A stretch of DNA of 64,000 nucleotides, taken from assembly GCF_022012395.1 (NCBI RefSeq), contig NZ_JAKLTQ010000002.1, positions 124,001-188,000 of the forward strand, given 5' to 3'. The notes under the pieces were generated by a model that saw nothing but the letters and a program-made list of their open reading frames with translations, was not told the DNA's origin and did no database searches. Each line of letters opens with the position of its first letter. The first letter of the stretch is position 1. Source of the DNA: Arthrobacter hankyongi (GTDB taxonomy: Bacteria; Actinomycetota; Actinomycetes; Actinomycetales; Micrococcaceae). The translations under genes and the position numbers were made by a program. Shown in pieces: positions 53,163 through 61,685 of this stretch.

Positions 53163-54086
53163 ATGTCACTTGAAGGACTCGTTGCAGTTGTAACCGGCGC
53201 CGGGCGAGGCTTGGGCCGGGAGCACGCTCTTTTGCTCGCCAAGGAAGGTGTGAAGGTCGTCGTGAATGACCTCGGCGGTGCCTCCGACGGGACCGGCGCC
53301 ACGGCGACGCCCGCGGAGGAAGTGGTTGCGGAGATCAAGGCGGCCGGCGGTTCGGCCGTCGCCAACGGCGACGACATCGCCACCGCCGACGGCGCCCAGC
53401 GCGTCGTCGACACCGCCCTGGAGGCATTCGGCGGACTCGACATCCTGGTCAACAACGCCGGCATCCTCCGCGACAGGGTCCTGGTCAACCTCGAGGAGGG
53501 GGACTGGGATGCGGTGGTGAAGGTCAACCTCCGCGGCACCTTCCTGACGACCCGGGCCGCAGCCAGGTATTGGCGCGAGGAAAGCAAGGCCGGCCGCCAG
53601 CGGCAGGCCGCCGTGGTGAACACGTCCAGCGAATCGGGTGTCTTCGGGAACCCCGGACAGGCCAACTACGCCGCGGCGAAGGGTGCCGTCGCCACGCTCA
53701 CCCAGGTCGCCGCCAAGGAACTGGAGCGCTACGGTGTCCGGGTCAATGCGATCCTGCCGCAGGCCCGCACGCGGCTTACCGCGGCAACGTTCGGCGACGC
53801 CGTCTCGGCCAAGGGTGACGGTTCGTTCGACCGCTGGGATCCGGCCAACGTTTCCCCGTTCGTGGCTTACCTGAGCTCGCCTGACTGCGAGCTCAGCGGT
53901 GAGGCATTCATCGTAGGCGGCAGCCGCGTCCAGCGAGTCAAGCCCTGGGAGCGCGACGACCAGTGGAAACTGACCACTGACGGGCGCTGGACCGTTGAGG
54001 CCCTGCGGGATGCCGTGGATGAGATCGGCATCCCGCAGGGCAACGGCTGGACGGCCAACCCGACGAAGGCGAAAACCGGGGCATGA
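53163..54086 (+). CDS. SDR oxidoreductase, 3-hydroxyacyl-CoA dehydrogenase (MFE-2/Hsd4-like) type
   Basis: The 307-residue SDR has the cofactor loop VTGAGRGLGREHALLLA, the MFE-2-like insert VVVNDLGGASDGTG with the NAD-selecting Asp, NNAGILRD, and the catalytic Ser, Tyr and Lys in VNTSSESGV and QANYAAAKGA. This subtype oxidises 3-hydroxyacyl-CoA to 3-ketoacyl-CoA. It sits between the two acyl-CoA dehydrogenase genes with an AGGAG before the ATG. It fits a complete beta-oxidation cycle with the crotonase at 55269 and the thiolase at 50468. Confidence 0.9.
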   Translation: MSLEGLVAVVTGAGRGLGREHALLLAKEGVKVVVNDLGGASDGTGATATPAEEVVAEIKAAGGSAVANGDDIATADGAQRVVDTALEAFGGLDILVNNAGILRDRVLVNLEEGDWDAVVKVNLRGTFLTTRAAARYWREESKAGRQRQAAVVNTSSESGVFGNPGQANYAAAKGAVATLTQVAAKELERYGVRVNAILPQARTRLTAATFGDAVSAKGDGSFDRWDPANVSPFVAYLSSPDCELSGEAFIVGGSRVQRVKPWERDDQWKLTTDGRWTVEALRDAVDEIGIPQGNGWTANPTKAKTGA

Positions 54087-54138
54087 GCCTCGGCAGCATC
54101 ACGGCAGAATCCCGCACCGCCGAACGGAAGGAATGACC

Positions 54139-55272
54139 ATGACGGCTTTGGTGCCCACCCCTGAACGCCTCGAGCTGCGCGAGGCCGTCCGCAAATCCCT
54201 GCAGCGCCATCCCGGGCCGCGCGGATTCCTGGCTGAACAACCGTCCGGGAAATGGTTCGACGCCAGCCTGCTGGAGGATCTGAACCGCCAGCTCGGGCTC
54301 GCGGAGCTGCTGGTGCCGATCGGATGCGGCGGTGCCGGCGGGCAGCTGGCCGACGCGGCCATCGTTTTCGAAGAACTTGGCGCAGCGCTGGCCCCGGTTC
54401 CCCTGTTCGCTACGGTGGCGCTGGCGACGTCGGCCCTGGTCGCTTCGGGTGGGGAAGCGGCTGCGACGCTGCTGGGCCGCATCGCCCGCGGGGAGGCGAC
54501 GGTTGCTCTGGCCGATGCCCGCTGCGGCCTGCCCGATGACCACCGGTTCGTTGCGGTCCCGCGGGCCGGCGGCGGGTGGCTGGTCTCCGGGCGCTCCGGG
54601 GTGGTGATCGAGGGGGCGGGTGCCGACGTGCTCCTGGTGACCGCCGAGACGGGTGACGGCGTCACGCTCTTTGCCGTGGAGGCGGACGCGTCCGGCGTTC
54701 AACGGCGCCCCCTCAGGACTTTGGATCTGACCCGCGGAATTGCCGAAGTGGTGCTGGACGGAGCCCGCGCCGAGCAGACCGGAGCTTCCGGCGGCGGGAG
54801 GGCGGCGGCGGATCTGGCCTGGGACGTCGGATCCGTGCTGCTGGCCGCGGAGCAGGTCGGCGGCGCCCAAAGGGTGCTGGACACTGCGGTGGAGTACGCC
54901 AAGCAACGCGTCCAGTTCGACCAGAAGATCGGCAGCTTCCAACAGATCAGCAGCAAGCTGGTCGATCTGCTGCTCGACGTCGAAATGGCGCGTTCGGCGC
55001 TGGCTACGGCGGTCGATGCCGCCGACGAACACTGGGAGGACCGCGGGGAGGACACCCGGCTCGCGCTGCTGCGGGAAGCCAGCCTGGCCAAGGCGCTGTG
55101 CTCCGACTCGTACATGCACGTGGCAGACGAGGGCCTGCACGTGGTAGGCGGCATCGGGTTCACCTGGGAGCACGACGCGCACCTGTATTTCCGCCGGGCC
55201 AAATCCACGCAGCAGCTGCTGGGTAGCCCGGACAGCCACCGTGAACGGCTCGCGAAGGCGGCCGGGCTGTGA
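54139..55272 (+). CDS. Acyl-CoA dehydrogenase, small-subunit (FadE27-like) type
   Basis: The 377-residue protein is an acyl-CoA dehydrogenase of the short, divergent kind: LAELLVPIGCGGAGG, VEYAKQRVQFDQKIGSFQQI (with the usual RxQF), and the C-terminal GLHVVGGIGFTWEHDAHLYF, typical of FadE27/ChsE5-like subunits. It probably pairs with the protein at 51862. Two ATGs (54133, 54139) are possible; 54139 is preferred for its spacing from GGAAGG. It overlaps the crotonase gene by GTGA. Confidence 0.88.
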   Translation: MTALVPTPERLELREAVRKSLQRHPGPRGFLAEQPSGKWFDASLLEDLNRQLGLAELLVPIGCGGAGGQLADAAIVFEELGAALAPVPLFATVALATSALVASGGEAAATLLGRIARGEATVALADARCGLPDDHRFVAVPRAGGGWLVSGRSGVVIEGAGADVLLVTAETGDGVTLFAVEADASGVQRRPLRTLDLTRGIAEVVLDGARAEQTGASGGGRAAADLAWDVGSVLLAAEQVGGAQRVLDTAVEYAKQRVQFDQKIGSFQQISSKLVDLLLDVEMARSALATAVDAADEHWEDRGEDTRLALLREASLAKALCSDSYMHVADEGLHVVGGIGFTWEHDAHLYFRRAKSTQQLLGSPDSHRERLAKAAGL

Positions 55273-56090
55273 CCGGGGAGGCACCGTCCGCGACCGCCGC
55301 GGGCCGGCCGCCGGCCGAGGAGACGGACATCGACCCCGTCGTCCTCGTCCGGCGGGACGCCGGCGTCGTCGTCGTCGAACTCAACCGTCCATCACGCAAG
55401 AACGGGCTGACCGGGGAACTGGTGGAAGCGTTGATCGATGAAGTCCATGCCGTCGCGCAGAATCCGGCGGACCGGGTCCTGGTGCTGACCGGGGCCGGGG
55501 ATGCATTCTGCTCCGGCATGGACCTGGGTGCACCCGTAAAACCCGACGAGCTGACGTTCATGCGCCGCGTCGCGGCGCTGTGCACGGCCATCTACAACCT
55601 GCCGAAGCCGACGATCGCCAAGGTGAACGGACCCGCGGTGGGATTCGGCGCAAACTTCGCCCTGTGCTGCGATCTGGTGCTGGCCTCCGAAAATGCGGTC
55701 TTCGCCGAGGTTTTCACCGAGCGCGGACTCAGCGTCGACGGCGGAGGATCCTGGCTGCTGCCGCGCCTGGTGGGTATGGCCAAGGCCAAGGAAATCCTGT
55801 TCTTTGGCCAGCGCATCGAAGCGGCCGAGGCCCAGCGGCTGGGGCTGGTGAACAGGACCGTTCCGCTGTCCGAACTCGACGGCCTATGCCGTGACTGGGC
55901 CGTGCGGCTGGCCGACGGCCCACCGCGCGCCATCTCGACGATCAAGGGCCTGCTCAACAACGCGGCGTCCTCTACCTTTGTGCAGGCCATCGAGGCCGAG
56001 GCCGTCGCCCAGTCGTTGAGCTTCCGCTCGAAGGAAGTCAGGGAGGGCATGGCGGCGTTCGCCGAGCGCCGCCGGCCGAATTTCAGGTAG
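55269..56090 (+). CDS. Enoyl-CoA hydratase/isomerase family protein
   Basis: The 273-residue crotonase-fold protein has an oxyanion segment FCSGMDLGAPVKP and IAKVNGPAVGFGANFALCCD, then FTERGLSVDGGGSWLLPRLV. The hydratase Glu at the first site is Glu in EVFTERGLS, while the second position is Asp in VDGGGS, a pattern seen in isomerase-type members. The GTG at 55269 overlaps the dehydrogenase stop, so both are cotranslated. It ends the operon starting at 51862; a gene-poor stretch of 472 bp follows. Confidence 0.87.
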   Translation: MTGEAPSATAAGRPPAEETDIDPVVLVRRDAGVVVVELNRPSRKNGLTGELVEALIDEVHAVAQNPADRVLVLTGAGDAFCSGMDLGAPVKPDELTFMRRVAALCTAIYNLPKPTIAKVNGPAVGFGANFALCCDLVLASENAVFAEVFTERGLSVDGGGSWLLPRLVGMAKAKEILFFGQRIEAAEAQRLGLVNRTVPLSELDGLCRDWAVRLADGPPRAISTIKGLLNNAASSTFVQAIEAEAVAQSLSFRSKEVREGMAAFAERRRPNFR

Positions 56091-56562
56091 GAACGCCGGA
56101 ATGCTGCCGATGCCCGCCGGCCGCGGGACCCAGGGCGGGCGGGCTGGCAGGGACCGGGTACCGTGGAGACCGGGCGGTGGAGAAGCGGCCAAAAACCTGC
56201 ACCGGGTGGGTACTCCTGCTGGCCGGTGCTGCCACAAGGCGGGCATGACTACACATCCGGGCAGGGATTTCGCCATCAAGCGTGAAGCACTTTTGCCCTT
56301 TATACATACCCCGGCGGGCCGCTCTTGCCTACCCGTTCGGCGCGGTGACGGTTGGCATCCTTCCCCGCAGGAGGTCCTGCGCTCGTTGGAGGTTGCACTC
56401 CCACGCCCTCCTCGCAGTGGCCTCAGTGACGCAGACATCAGCTGAAGGGCTTCCCCGGAGCGGCGGCCATGGCCAGTTCCTAGCCGCGGCGCCACAGATA
56501 TACCCTAGCGATAAATTATTGATAACTCTATTATTGGTGGACAGCCAACGTAGGAGGCACAA
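56091..56562. other. Intergenic stretch without a recognisable gene
   Basis: These 472 bp contain no frame with family resemblance on either strand. GC-rich repeated CCGG-type words fill the first part. The last 60 bp turn AT-rich (GATAAATTATTGATAACTC) and probably hold the promoter of the SDR gene at 56563. Confidence 0.5.
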
Positions 56563-57498
56563 GTGATTCGACTTGATGGCAAGGTCATCGTTGTAACCGG
56601 CGCAGGGCGAGGCATCGGCCGAGCCCACGCCGAACTGCTGGCTGCACGAGGTGCGGCGGTCGTGATCGGTGACTTGGGAGTGGACATCGACGGCTCGGGG
56701 GTGAGTTCAGATCCGGCGCAGGAAGTCGCCGAGGCGATCACTGCCGCAGGCGGCTGTGCAGTTGCCTGCGCGGCAGACATACGCGAGGCCGATGGCGCGC
56801 AGGCACTGCTGCAGGCCGCACTGGACCTGGGGGGTCGCGTCGACGGTCTGGTCAATAATGCGGGAATCCTCTCCCATGTGGCATTCGCGGAGATGTCTCT
56901 TGCCGAGATCCAACGCCAGTTCGATGTCCACGTGTTCGGCACTGTGCGCGTGACGCAAACACTGTGGCCCGAACTCGTGCGCAGCGGAGGGTCCGTCGTC
57001 AACACCACGTCCTCCGGAATCTTCGGTGCCCCCGTCTCGATGGCCTATAGCATCGCGAAGGGGGCCGTGTTTGCTTTCTCCCGCGCTCTGGCGACAGTGG
57101 GCGATGCAGAAGGGGTGCGGGTGAACCTGCTCATGCCCGGTGCGGAGACTCGAATGCAGGCCTTCGCCCGGGAACAGTTCGGTGGTGCCGCGGAGCCGTC
57201 GGAAGAGGCGCGTCGTCGCTCTTCGCCGGCGTTGGTCGCCCCTGTCGTCACCTACCTCATGAGTGACGAGTGTTCACTCAACGGGGAGATGATCTATGCA
57301 GGCCACGGGCACGTGCGGCGATTCGTCCTGGCATCCGGGGACGGCATCCACATCGAGGACCTGACACCGGAGCTCATCGCGGAGAACTGGGAGCAGATTT
57401 CCCGTCTCGAACCATTGCACATCGTTAACGACCTCCCTTCATTCCGTGCGTCCCTCGGCGCGCCGATGACCGAATCGGGGCGCGTAGCGACGCGGTAA
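56563..57498 (+). CDS. SDR-family oxidoreductase
   Basis: The 311-residue SDR has the cofactor loop VTGAGRGIGRAHAELLA, DLGVDIDGSGVSSDPAQEVA (MFE-2-like, with NAD-selecting Asp), NNAGILSH, and the catalytic Ser, Tyr and Lys in VNTTSSGIFG and SMAYSIAKGA. It resembles the SDR at 53163 and likely acts on a 3-hydroxyacyl-CoA or related alcohol. The GTG follows TAGGAGGCAC. The gene and the broken dehydrogenase after it look less GC-rich than the preceding operon, perhaps a separate acquisition. Confidence 0.88.
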   Translation: MIRLDGKVIVVTGAGRGIGRAHAELLAARGAAVVIGDLGVDIDGSGVSSDPAQEVAEAITAAGGCAVACAADIREADGAQALLQAALDLGGRVDGLVNNAGILSHVAFAEMSLAEIQRQFDVHVFGTVRVTQTLWPELVRSGGSVVNTTSSGIFGAPVSMAYSIAKGAVFAFSRALATVGDAEGVRVNLLMPGAETRMQAFAREQFGGAAEPSEEARRRSSPALVAPVVTYLMSDECSLNGEMIYAGHGHVRRFVLASGDGIHIEDLTPELIAENWEQISRLEPLHIVNDLPSFRASLGAPMTESGRVATR

Positions 57499-57654
57499 CA
57501 GCGAATCCGAGATCACTAAGGGCCTCGCCCGCACGGCACTCCGTGCCTGCTGACCAACCAAGTCTGGTTTGGAGTGACCCCGGAATCCCTAGGAGGTCCC
57601 TACTCGTGCATGTCGCGCTCGCGCATGAATCGCATAATAAAAGAAGGAAGTGTC

Positions 57655-58158
57655 ATGAAGGCGTGGCAGCTTACTAAGTTCGGTGACTCGTTCGATCGGG
57701 TAGACGTGCCGAAGCCGCAGCCTCGACCGGATCAGGTTCTCATAGAGGTTCGCGCTGTTGGCCTATGCGCGAGTGATCTACACATCATGGATGGCACGAT
57801 ACCCATGGATGGCAAGACGCCCACGGAGGCTCAGCCGCCTGCAATCATTGGGCATGAGATTTCGGGGGTGATCGTGGATGTCGGCGATGAAGTCGCTGAC
57901 TGGAAGCTCGGCGACCGGGTCGGAATCGACTCATCACCGGGTGATGGCCCCGACGCGCATGTCGGAGGCGGGTACGGTGAGTATGTAACACGAGCGCCCC
58001 ACCAGCTCATCCGCATCCCTGACTCGGTGGACTTCATCCAGGCTGCCGTCGCAACCGATGCGGGAAGCACGGCACACAAGGCTATCGTCACAACAGGTGG
58101 CGTGACGCCGGGAACACGGGTCGGCATCATCGGGCTTGGCGCCCTCGGACTCTCCGGT
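57655..58158 (+). pseudogene. 5' part of a zinc-type alcohol dehydrogenase gene split by IS110 elements
   Basis: These 168 codons encode the N-terminal domain of a medium-chain alcohol dehydrogenase: LCASDLHIMDG (Cys38), IIGHEISGVI (His67, Glu68) and the start of the cofactor loop VGIIGLGALGLSG. The coding frame breaks exactly after Gly168 where mobile DNA begins. The rest of the gene resumes at 61227 in matching register. The structural zinc lobe is absent even in the intact reconstruction. RBS-like AGAAGG lies before the ATG at 57655. Confidence 0.85.
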
Positions 58159-58184
58159 GCTAGACGACCCTTCTATGGTTCTCG

Positions 58185-59234
58185 TCAAGCCAGGAGGGTT
58201 TGGAGTTTCCGGAACAGTTGCCTGGCGATGAACCGTTTGAGGCAGCGGCGGATCTCCCGAAGGCTTTTGCCTTCGGCGGTGCGCCTGGTGACGTATTCCT
58301 TCGTTGCGGGGTCGAACATCATTCGTGTCCGGGCGATCGTGTGCAGTGCCCTGTTCAGCTGTCGGTCTCCATGGCGGTTGAGCCGGTGCCGGATATTGTT
58401 GCCCGAGGATGCCGGGATAGGGTTCACCCCGGCCAGCGCGGCGAAGGCCGCTTCCGACCGGACGCGACCAGGGTGCGAGTAGGAGACGATGACCTGCGCG
58501 GCGGTCACCGGGCCGAGCCCGGGCAGGTCCATGAGGCCGGCCGCCATCATGTCAACGATTTCCTGAAGCTGCTCCTTGTTCCGTACCAGCTGGGCCTGGA
58601 ATTGGTGGATGGCGGTGGCCAGCCTCTTGGTTTCGGCGCGTGCGGTCCGGGTTTGCAGGTCATCGCCTTGGCGGGGCCTCCAGCGGCTGATCTCATGGAC
58701 CTGGGCGTCGGTGATGGCTGTGCGCGCATCGATGCCCAGGTCCATGGTGCGCAGCAGCGCGGTGAGGATCAGCCGGTCGGAGGTGGCCTGCCGTTCCATG
58801 GCCTCGCGGGCATTGAGCAGGATCCGCAAGGCTTCCCTGTCCCCTTCCGTGCGGGGGACCAACAGGGCCGGCACCTGTTCGCCGAGCACCGTGCGGGCGG
58901 CGGCAAGGGCGTCGATGTCATCGGATTTTCCGCGGCCGGCACGCGAGGTCCGGCGGGGCGGGCGCACCTCGCAGAGGTCCAGGTCCGTGGAGCGCAGGGC
59001 GCGGGTCAGTCCGGAGCCGTAGGAATTGGTGCCCTCGATGGCCACGAGGGTCTTGCCCGGTTCGCTGCGCCGATTGATCCAGGCGATGGCGCGCTGGAGG
59101 CCGGAAGGGTTCGTGGGGAAGGTGGCGGTGTCAATGACTTGGCCGGAAGCGGCGGAGAGGATGGCGTAGGTGTTGGTTCGGGCGTGGGTGTCCACGCCGA
59201 CGATGTTCGTGTATTCATCACGGACGGTGCTCAT
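58185..59234 (-). CDS. IS110-family transposase (DEDD type), element A
   Basis: The 349-residue recombinase has the RuvC-like DEDD catalytic set: Asp15 (IVGVDTH), Glu67 (LVAIEGTNS), Asp105 and Asp108 (GKSDDIDAL). The C-terminal Tnp domain follows, with LPGLGPVTAAQVIVSY and PASSGNNIRHRLNRHGD (catalytic Ser region). The start at 59234 is preferred because GGAAGGA lies 7-10 nt upstream; a GTG at 59264 is an alternative. IS110 recombinases work with a bridge RNA made from the 5' noncoding end, here 59235-59503. Confidence 0.9.
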   Translation of the reverse strand: MSTVRDEYTNIVGVDTHARTNTYAILSAASGQVIDTATFPTNPSGLQRAIAWINRRSEPGKTLVAIEGTNSYGSGLTRALRSTDLDLCEVRPPRRTSRAGRGKSDDIDALAAARTVLGEQVPALLVPRTEGDREALRILLNAREAMERQATSDRLILTALLRTMDLGIDARTAITDAQVHEISRWRPRQGDDLQTRTARAETKRLATAIHQFQAQLVRNKEQLQEIVDMMAAGLMDLPGLGPVTAAQVIVSYSHPGRVRSEAAFAALAGVNPIPASSGNNIRHRLNRHGDRQLNRALHTIARTRMMFDPATKEYVTRRTAEGKSLREIRRCLKRFIARQLFRKLQTLLA

Positions 59235-59503
59235 TGGTGCGGGTTCCTTCCCAGGACTGGACACGAGATGGCCAGCCGGGGAGGGGTCACGCCGAGGCAG
59301 ATCTCTAACGAGTCACGTTCCGCCGGTTGCAGCGGAACGGACAACCTTCTATCAGGCCACCGGTGCGAGCCAGACTGGCCCCCACGGGTCGGGTGGACAG
59401 GTCGTCTAAAGGACACTGCCCAGGCAGGTCGGATATGAAGCGAGTCACGCCCGGCCCGAGGGGGCCAAGTCTGGCAGCAAGCCTCGGGCTTGCCACTACC
59501 CAT
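59235..59503 (-). ncRNA. Candidate bridge RNA region of element A
   Basis: The 5' noncoding DNA of element A can fold: CGTTCCGC (59316-59323) pairs with GCGGAACG (59332-59339), and GCAAGCC (59477-59483) with GGCTTGC (59487-59493). IS110-type elements carry their bridge RNA here. Target and donor loops cannot be assigned by eye. Confidence 0.45.
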
Positions 59504-59505
59504 TA

Positions 59506-59811
59506 GAAATATGAGGTGGGGGTGGTTGGGGTTCCTGCCTGTCCGGAGCGGCCATTGTCGCCGGGCGGTCCCGCGGCGCCGGCTTGATGCCGGTATGTGT
59601 CCTTCGTGGCGGAGGCGGCGCCGCGGGGCCTGTGGCCCGGCGGGGATGGCCTCATATCCGGATCGGCAGGGACCGGGCCGCGACCCTCATCGAGGGCCGG
59701 GGCCTTCTGTTTCACAGATCCCGTGGGTTGCCATTGAGCAGCCTCCTGGCCTGTCGGCCGGTGGAGAGGTGGAATGGTAGTGCCACATGTGAGGGATGGG
59801 AGGTCCCGGCT
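59506..59811 (+). ncRNA. Candidate bridge RNA region of element B
   Basis: About 300 noncoding bases precede the transposase of element B, the place where IS110 bridge RNAs are encoded. GC-rich complementary words are present, but I cannot define a single fold. A TATGAG at 59510-59515 could serve as the -10 box when the circle junction forms. Confidence 0.35.
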
Positions 59812-60933
59812 ATGATCCAGCATACGTTTATCGGACTGGATGTTCACGCGGCTTCCGTTGTCGGCTGCGCCCTGGCCCCGGATACCGGTGAGCTGGTGCA
59901 GGCGAAGATGGATTCGGACCCGGCGGTCGTTTTGGACTGGATCTGCCGCTTCGAAGCCCCGGTGAAGGCGGTGTATGAATCCGGCCCGACCGGGTACGTC
60001 CTGGCGAGGTTTCTGCGGGAGGCCGGCATTGACTGCGTGGTCGCGGCGTCCTCGAAGCTGCTGCGGGCCCCGGGCGACAAGGTCAAGACCGACAAGCGCG
60101 ATGCCCGGCTCCTGGCCGAAATGCTCGCCCTGGGACAGGTCACCGATGTGAGGGTCCCGACGCGGGAGCAGGAGGACCTGCGGGATTTGTCCCGGCTGCG
60201 GGCCACGGCCGCAAAGAACCTCGCCCATGCCCGCCAGCACGTCAACGCGATCCTGCTCCGTCACGGCATCAGGTACCCGAAAAAGACGAAGTGGACCAAG
60301 GAGCACGTGCTGTGGCTGCACCGGCAGCACTTCGACTCCCCGGTGCTGCAGTTCACCTGGGAGGCCGACCTGGAGCAGGCCGAACTGCTCGCGGCACACC
60401 TCAAGCGGATCGACCAGCGCGTCGCGGCGACCGCCGGAAACTGTGAATACACCCCGGTCATCGACGCATTGATGTGCCTGCGCGGCGTCGATATCACCAC
60501 CGGCTTCGGGCTCGCCGTGGAAATCGGCGACTGGACCCGGTTCACCGGTTCCTCCATCGGCTCCTACCTGGGGCTGGTGCCGTCCGAGCAGTCCTCGGGC
60601 CAGACCCGGCACCAGGGGCCGATCACGAAGGCCGGCAGCAGATACGCCCGGAAGCTGCTGATCGAGGCAGCCTGGGTCCATCGACGCCCCTACTCCCGGC
60701 CCGGGCTCCGGCTGGTCAGGCAAATGGACCTGGTCGGCCCGGCCACCAGGATCCGTGCCCTGGAAGGCAACCACAGGCTCCACCACAAGTGGGAAGTCTT
60801 CGACGCCCGGAAGAAACGCTCCGTCACGGCGAACACCGCGATCGCCCGGGAAATGGCTGGATGGTGCTGGTCCCTGGCCGCACCCCTCCAGCAAGGCGGA
60901 CACGGGCAGGGAGGCCGCATGAACGCGGCCTGA
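59812..60933 (+). CDS. IS110-family transposase (DEDD type), element B
   Basis: The 373-residue recombinase has Asp10 (FIGLDVH), Glu56 (AVYESGPTG), Asp94 and Asp97 (KTDKRDARLLAEM), then the Tnp domain with FTGSSIGSYLGLVPSEQSSG and GPITKAGSRYARKLLIEAAW. The ATG at 59812 has GGGAGG upstream; the longer open frame covers the noncoding region and is not real protein. It appears intact. It belongs to the IS116/IS110/IS902 group by its Tnp-domain motifs. Confidence 0.9.
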   Translation: MIQHTFIGLDVHAASVVGCALAPDTGELVQAKMDSDPAVVLDWICRFEAPVKAVYESGPTGYVLARFLREAGIDCVVAASSKLLRAPGDKVKTDKRDARLLAEMLALGQVTDVRVPTREQEDLRDLSRLRATAAKNLAHARQHVNAILLRHGIRYPKKTKWTKEHVLWLHRQHFDSPVLQFTWEADLEQAELLAAHLKRIDQRVAATAGNCEYTPVIDALMCLRGVDITTGFGLAVEIGDWTRFTGSSIGSYLGLVPSEQSSGQTRHQGPITKAGSRYARKLLIEAAWVHRRPYSRPGLRLVRQMDLVGPATRIRALEGNHRLHHKWEVFDARKKRSVTANTAIAREMAGWCWSLAAPLQQGGHGQGGRMNAA

Positions 60934-61226
60934 CGAACGTGCCTTCCGGAGTGTGGCGGCCGTGACGTGGCAGCACTTTGGGGCCAACCCGGGACAACGC
61001 TATGGGCAGGCGGACCAACACCGTCGACGCCCGATGCCAGACAGCGATACGCCCCAGCCGAACAATCGTCATGCGGTACCCAACCCGCGCATATCAGCCT
61101 GACACTGCAGTCGAAACCAAGACCCGCCGGCACGACCACCCCACCCGGACGGCGCCCAAACCAGCGGCCCCCGACCAAACCAGCCGGGAGCCGCTCACCA
61201 TTGCCTCTTGACAAACCTTCCTACAT

Positions 61227-61685
61227 ATCAGCGTCGCGGTCCTCGCCGGCGGCGAAGTCTTTGCAGCCGATGTATCTGATGCGGCGTTTGAGGCCGCCAA
61301 GGCTGCCGGTGTCAAGGACACTTTCCTCTCTGCCGAAGAGTTCGCTGATCTCGATCTGGATGTGATCATCGATTTCGCCGGTGTGGACACCACGAAGACG
61401 GCAATCGAGATGGTCAAGCATGGCGGCCGTGTAGTCCAGGTCGGCCTCGGCAAGCCCGAGATCACGTTCCCAACGACATCGCTGGTTTTCCGAGAGGTTC
61501 ACTTGGTGGGATCATTGGCGGGTTCGACCGCGGATACCGCCGCCCTCTACGAATTCATGGCGGATGGTTCCTTTTCGATTGACGTTGAGCCAATAACGTT
61601 CGACGAGATCAATGACGGGCTGCTACGGATGCGCCGGGGCGAGCTTCGCGGTCGTCGGCTTGTTGCCGACTACAGTCTCGGCTGA
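61227..61685 (+). pseudogene. 3' part of the split alcohol dehydrogenase gene
   Basis: These 153 codons complete the nucleotide-binding domain broken at 58158: SVAVLAGGEVFAADVSDAAF, DLDVIIDFAGVDTTKTAIEM, GGRVVQVGLGKPEITFPTTS. Joining codon 168 to the ATC at 61227 restores one frame of about 320 residues with no missing or duplicated motif, so the break is a clean insertion. Its end overlaps the convergent LLM oxidoreductase gene by 16 bases. Confidence 0.85.

Larger units (their letters stand above)
58159..59503 (-). mobile_element. IS110-family element A (boundaries approximate)
   Basis: The element holds one DEDD transposase on the minus strand and a long 5' noncoding region (59235-59503). 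Its 3' end, read on the minus strand, has CTTGACGAGAACC close to the junction with the alcohol dehydrogenase at 58158. Like other IS110 elements it has no clear terminal inverted repeats or target duplication. The outer end near 59503 abuts element B. Confidence 0.75.
59504..61226 (+). mobile_element. IS110-family element B (boundaries approximate)
   Basis: The element has a 5' noncoding part (59504-59811), a transposase on the plus strand, and a 293-bp 3' noncoding part (60934-61226) that ends with CTTGACAAACCTTCCTACAT before the dehydrogenase resumes. It is a different IS110 member from element A: the transposases share little beyond the fold. The two lie head to head. Confidence 0.75.

Noticed and set aside
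56083-56307. Small minus-strand protein in the 472-bp gap
   Set aside because: No ribosome site, no motif, and composition like non-coding translation.
19559-57498. Steroid (cholesterol or bile acid) degradation cluster
   Set aside because: FadE26/27-like and MFE-2-like genes are suggestive, but no ring hydroxylase, extradiol dioxygenase, ketosteroid dehydrogenase or Mce transporter is present in the window.
59584-59811. N-terminal extension of the element B transposase
   Set aside because: IS110 transposases begin at the Asp-containing strand; this DNA is the element's noncoding end and the ribosome site is before 59812.
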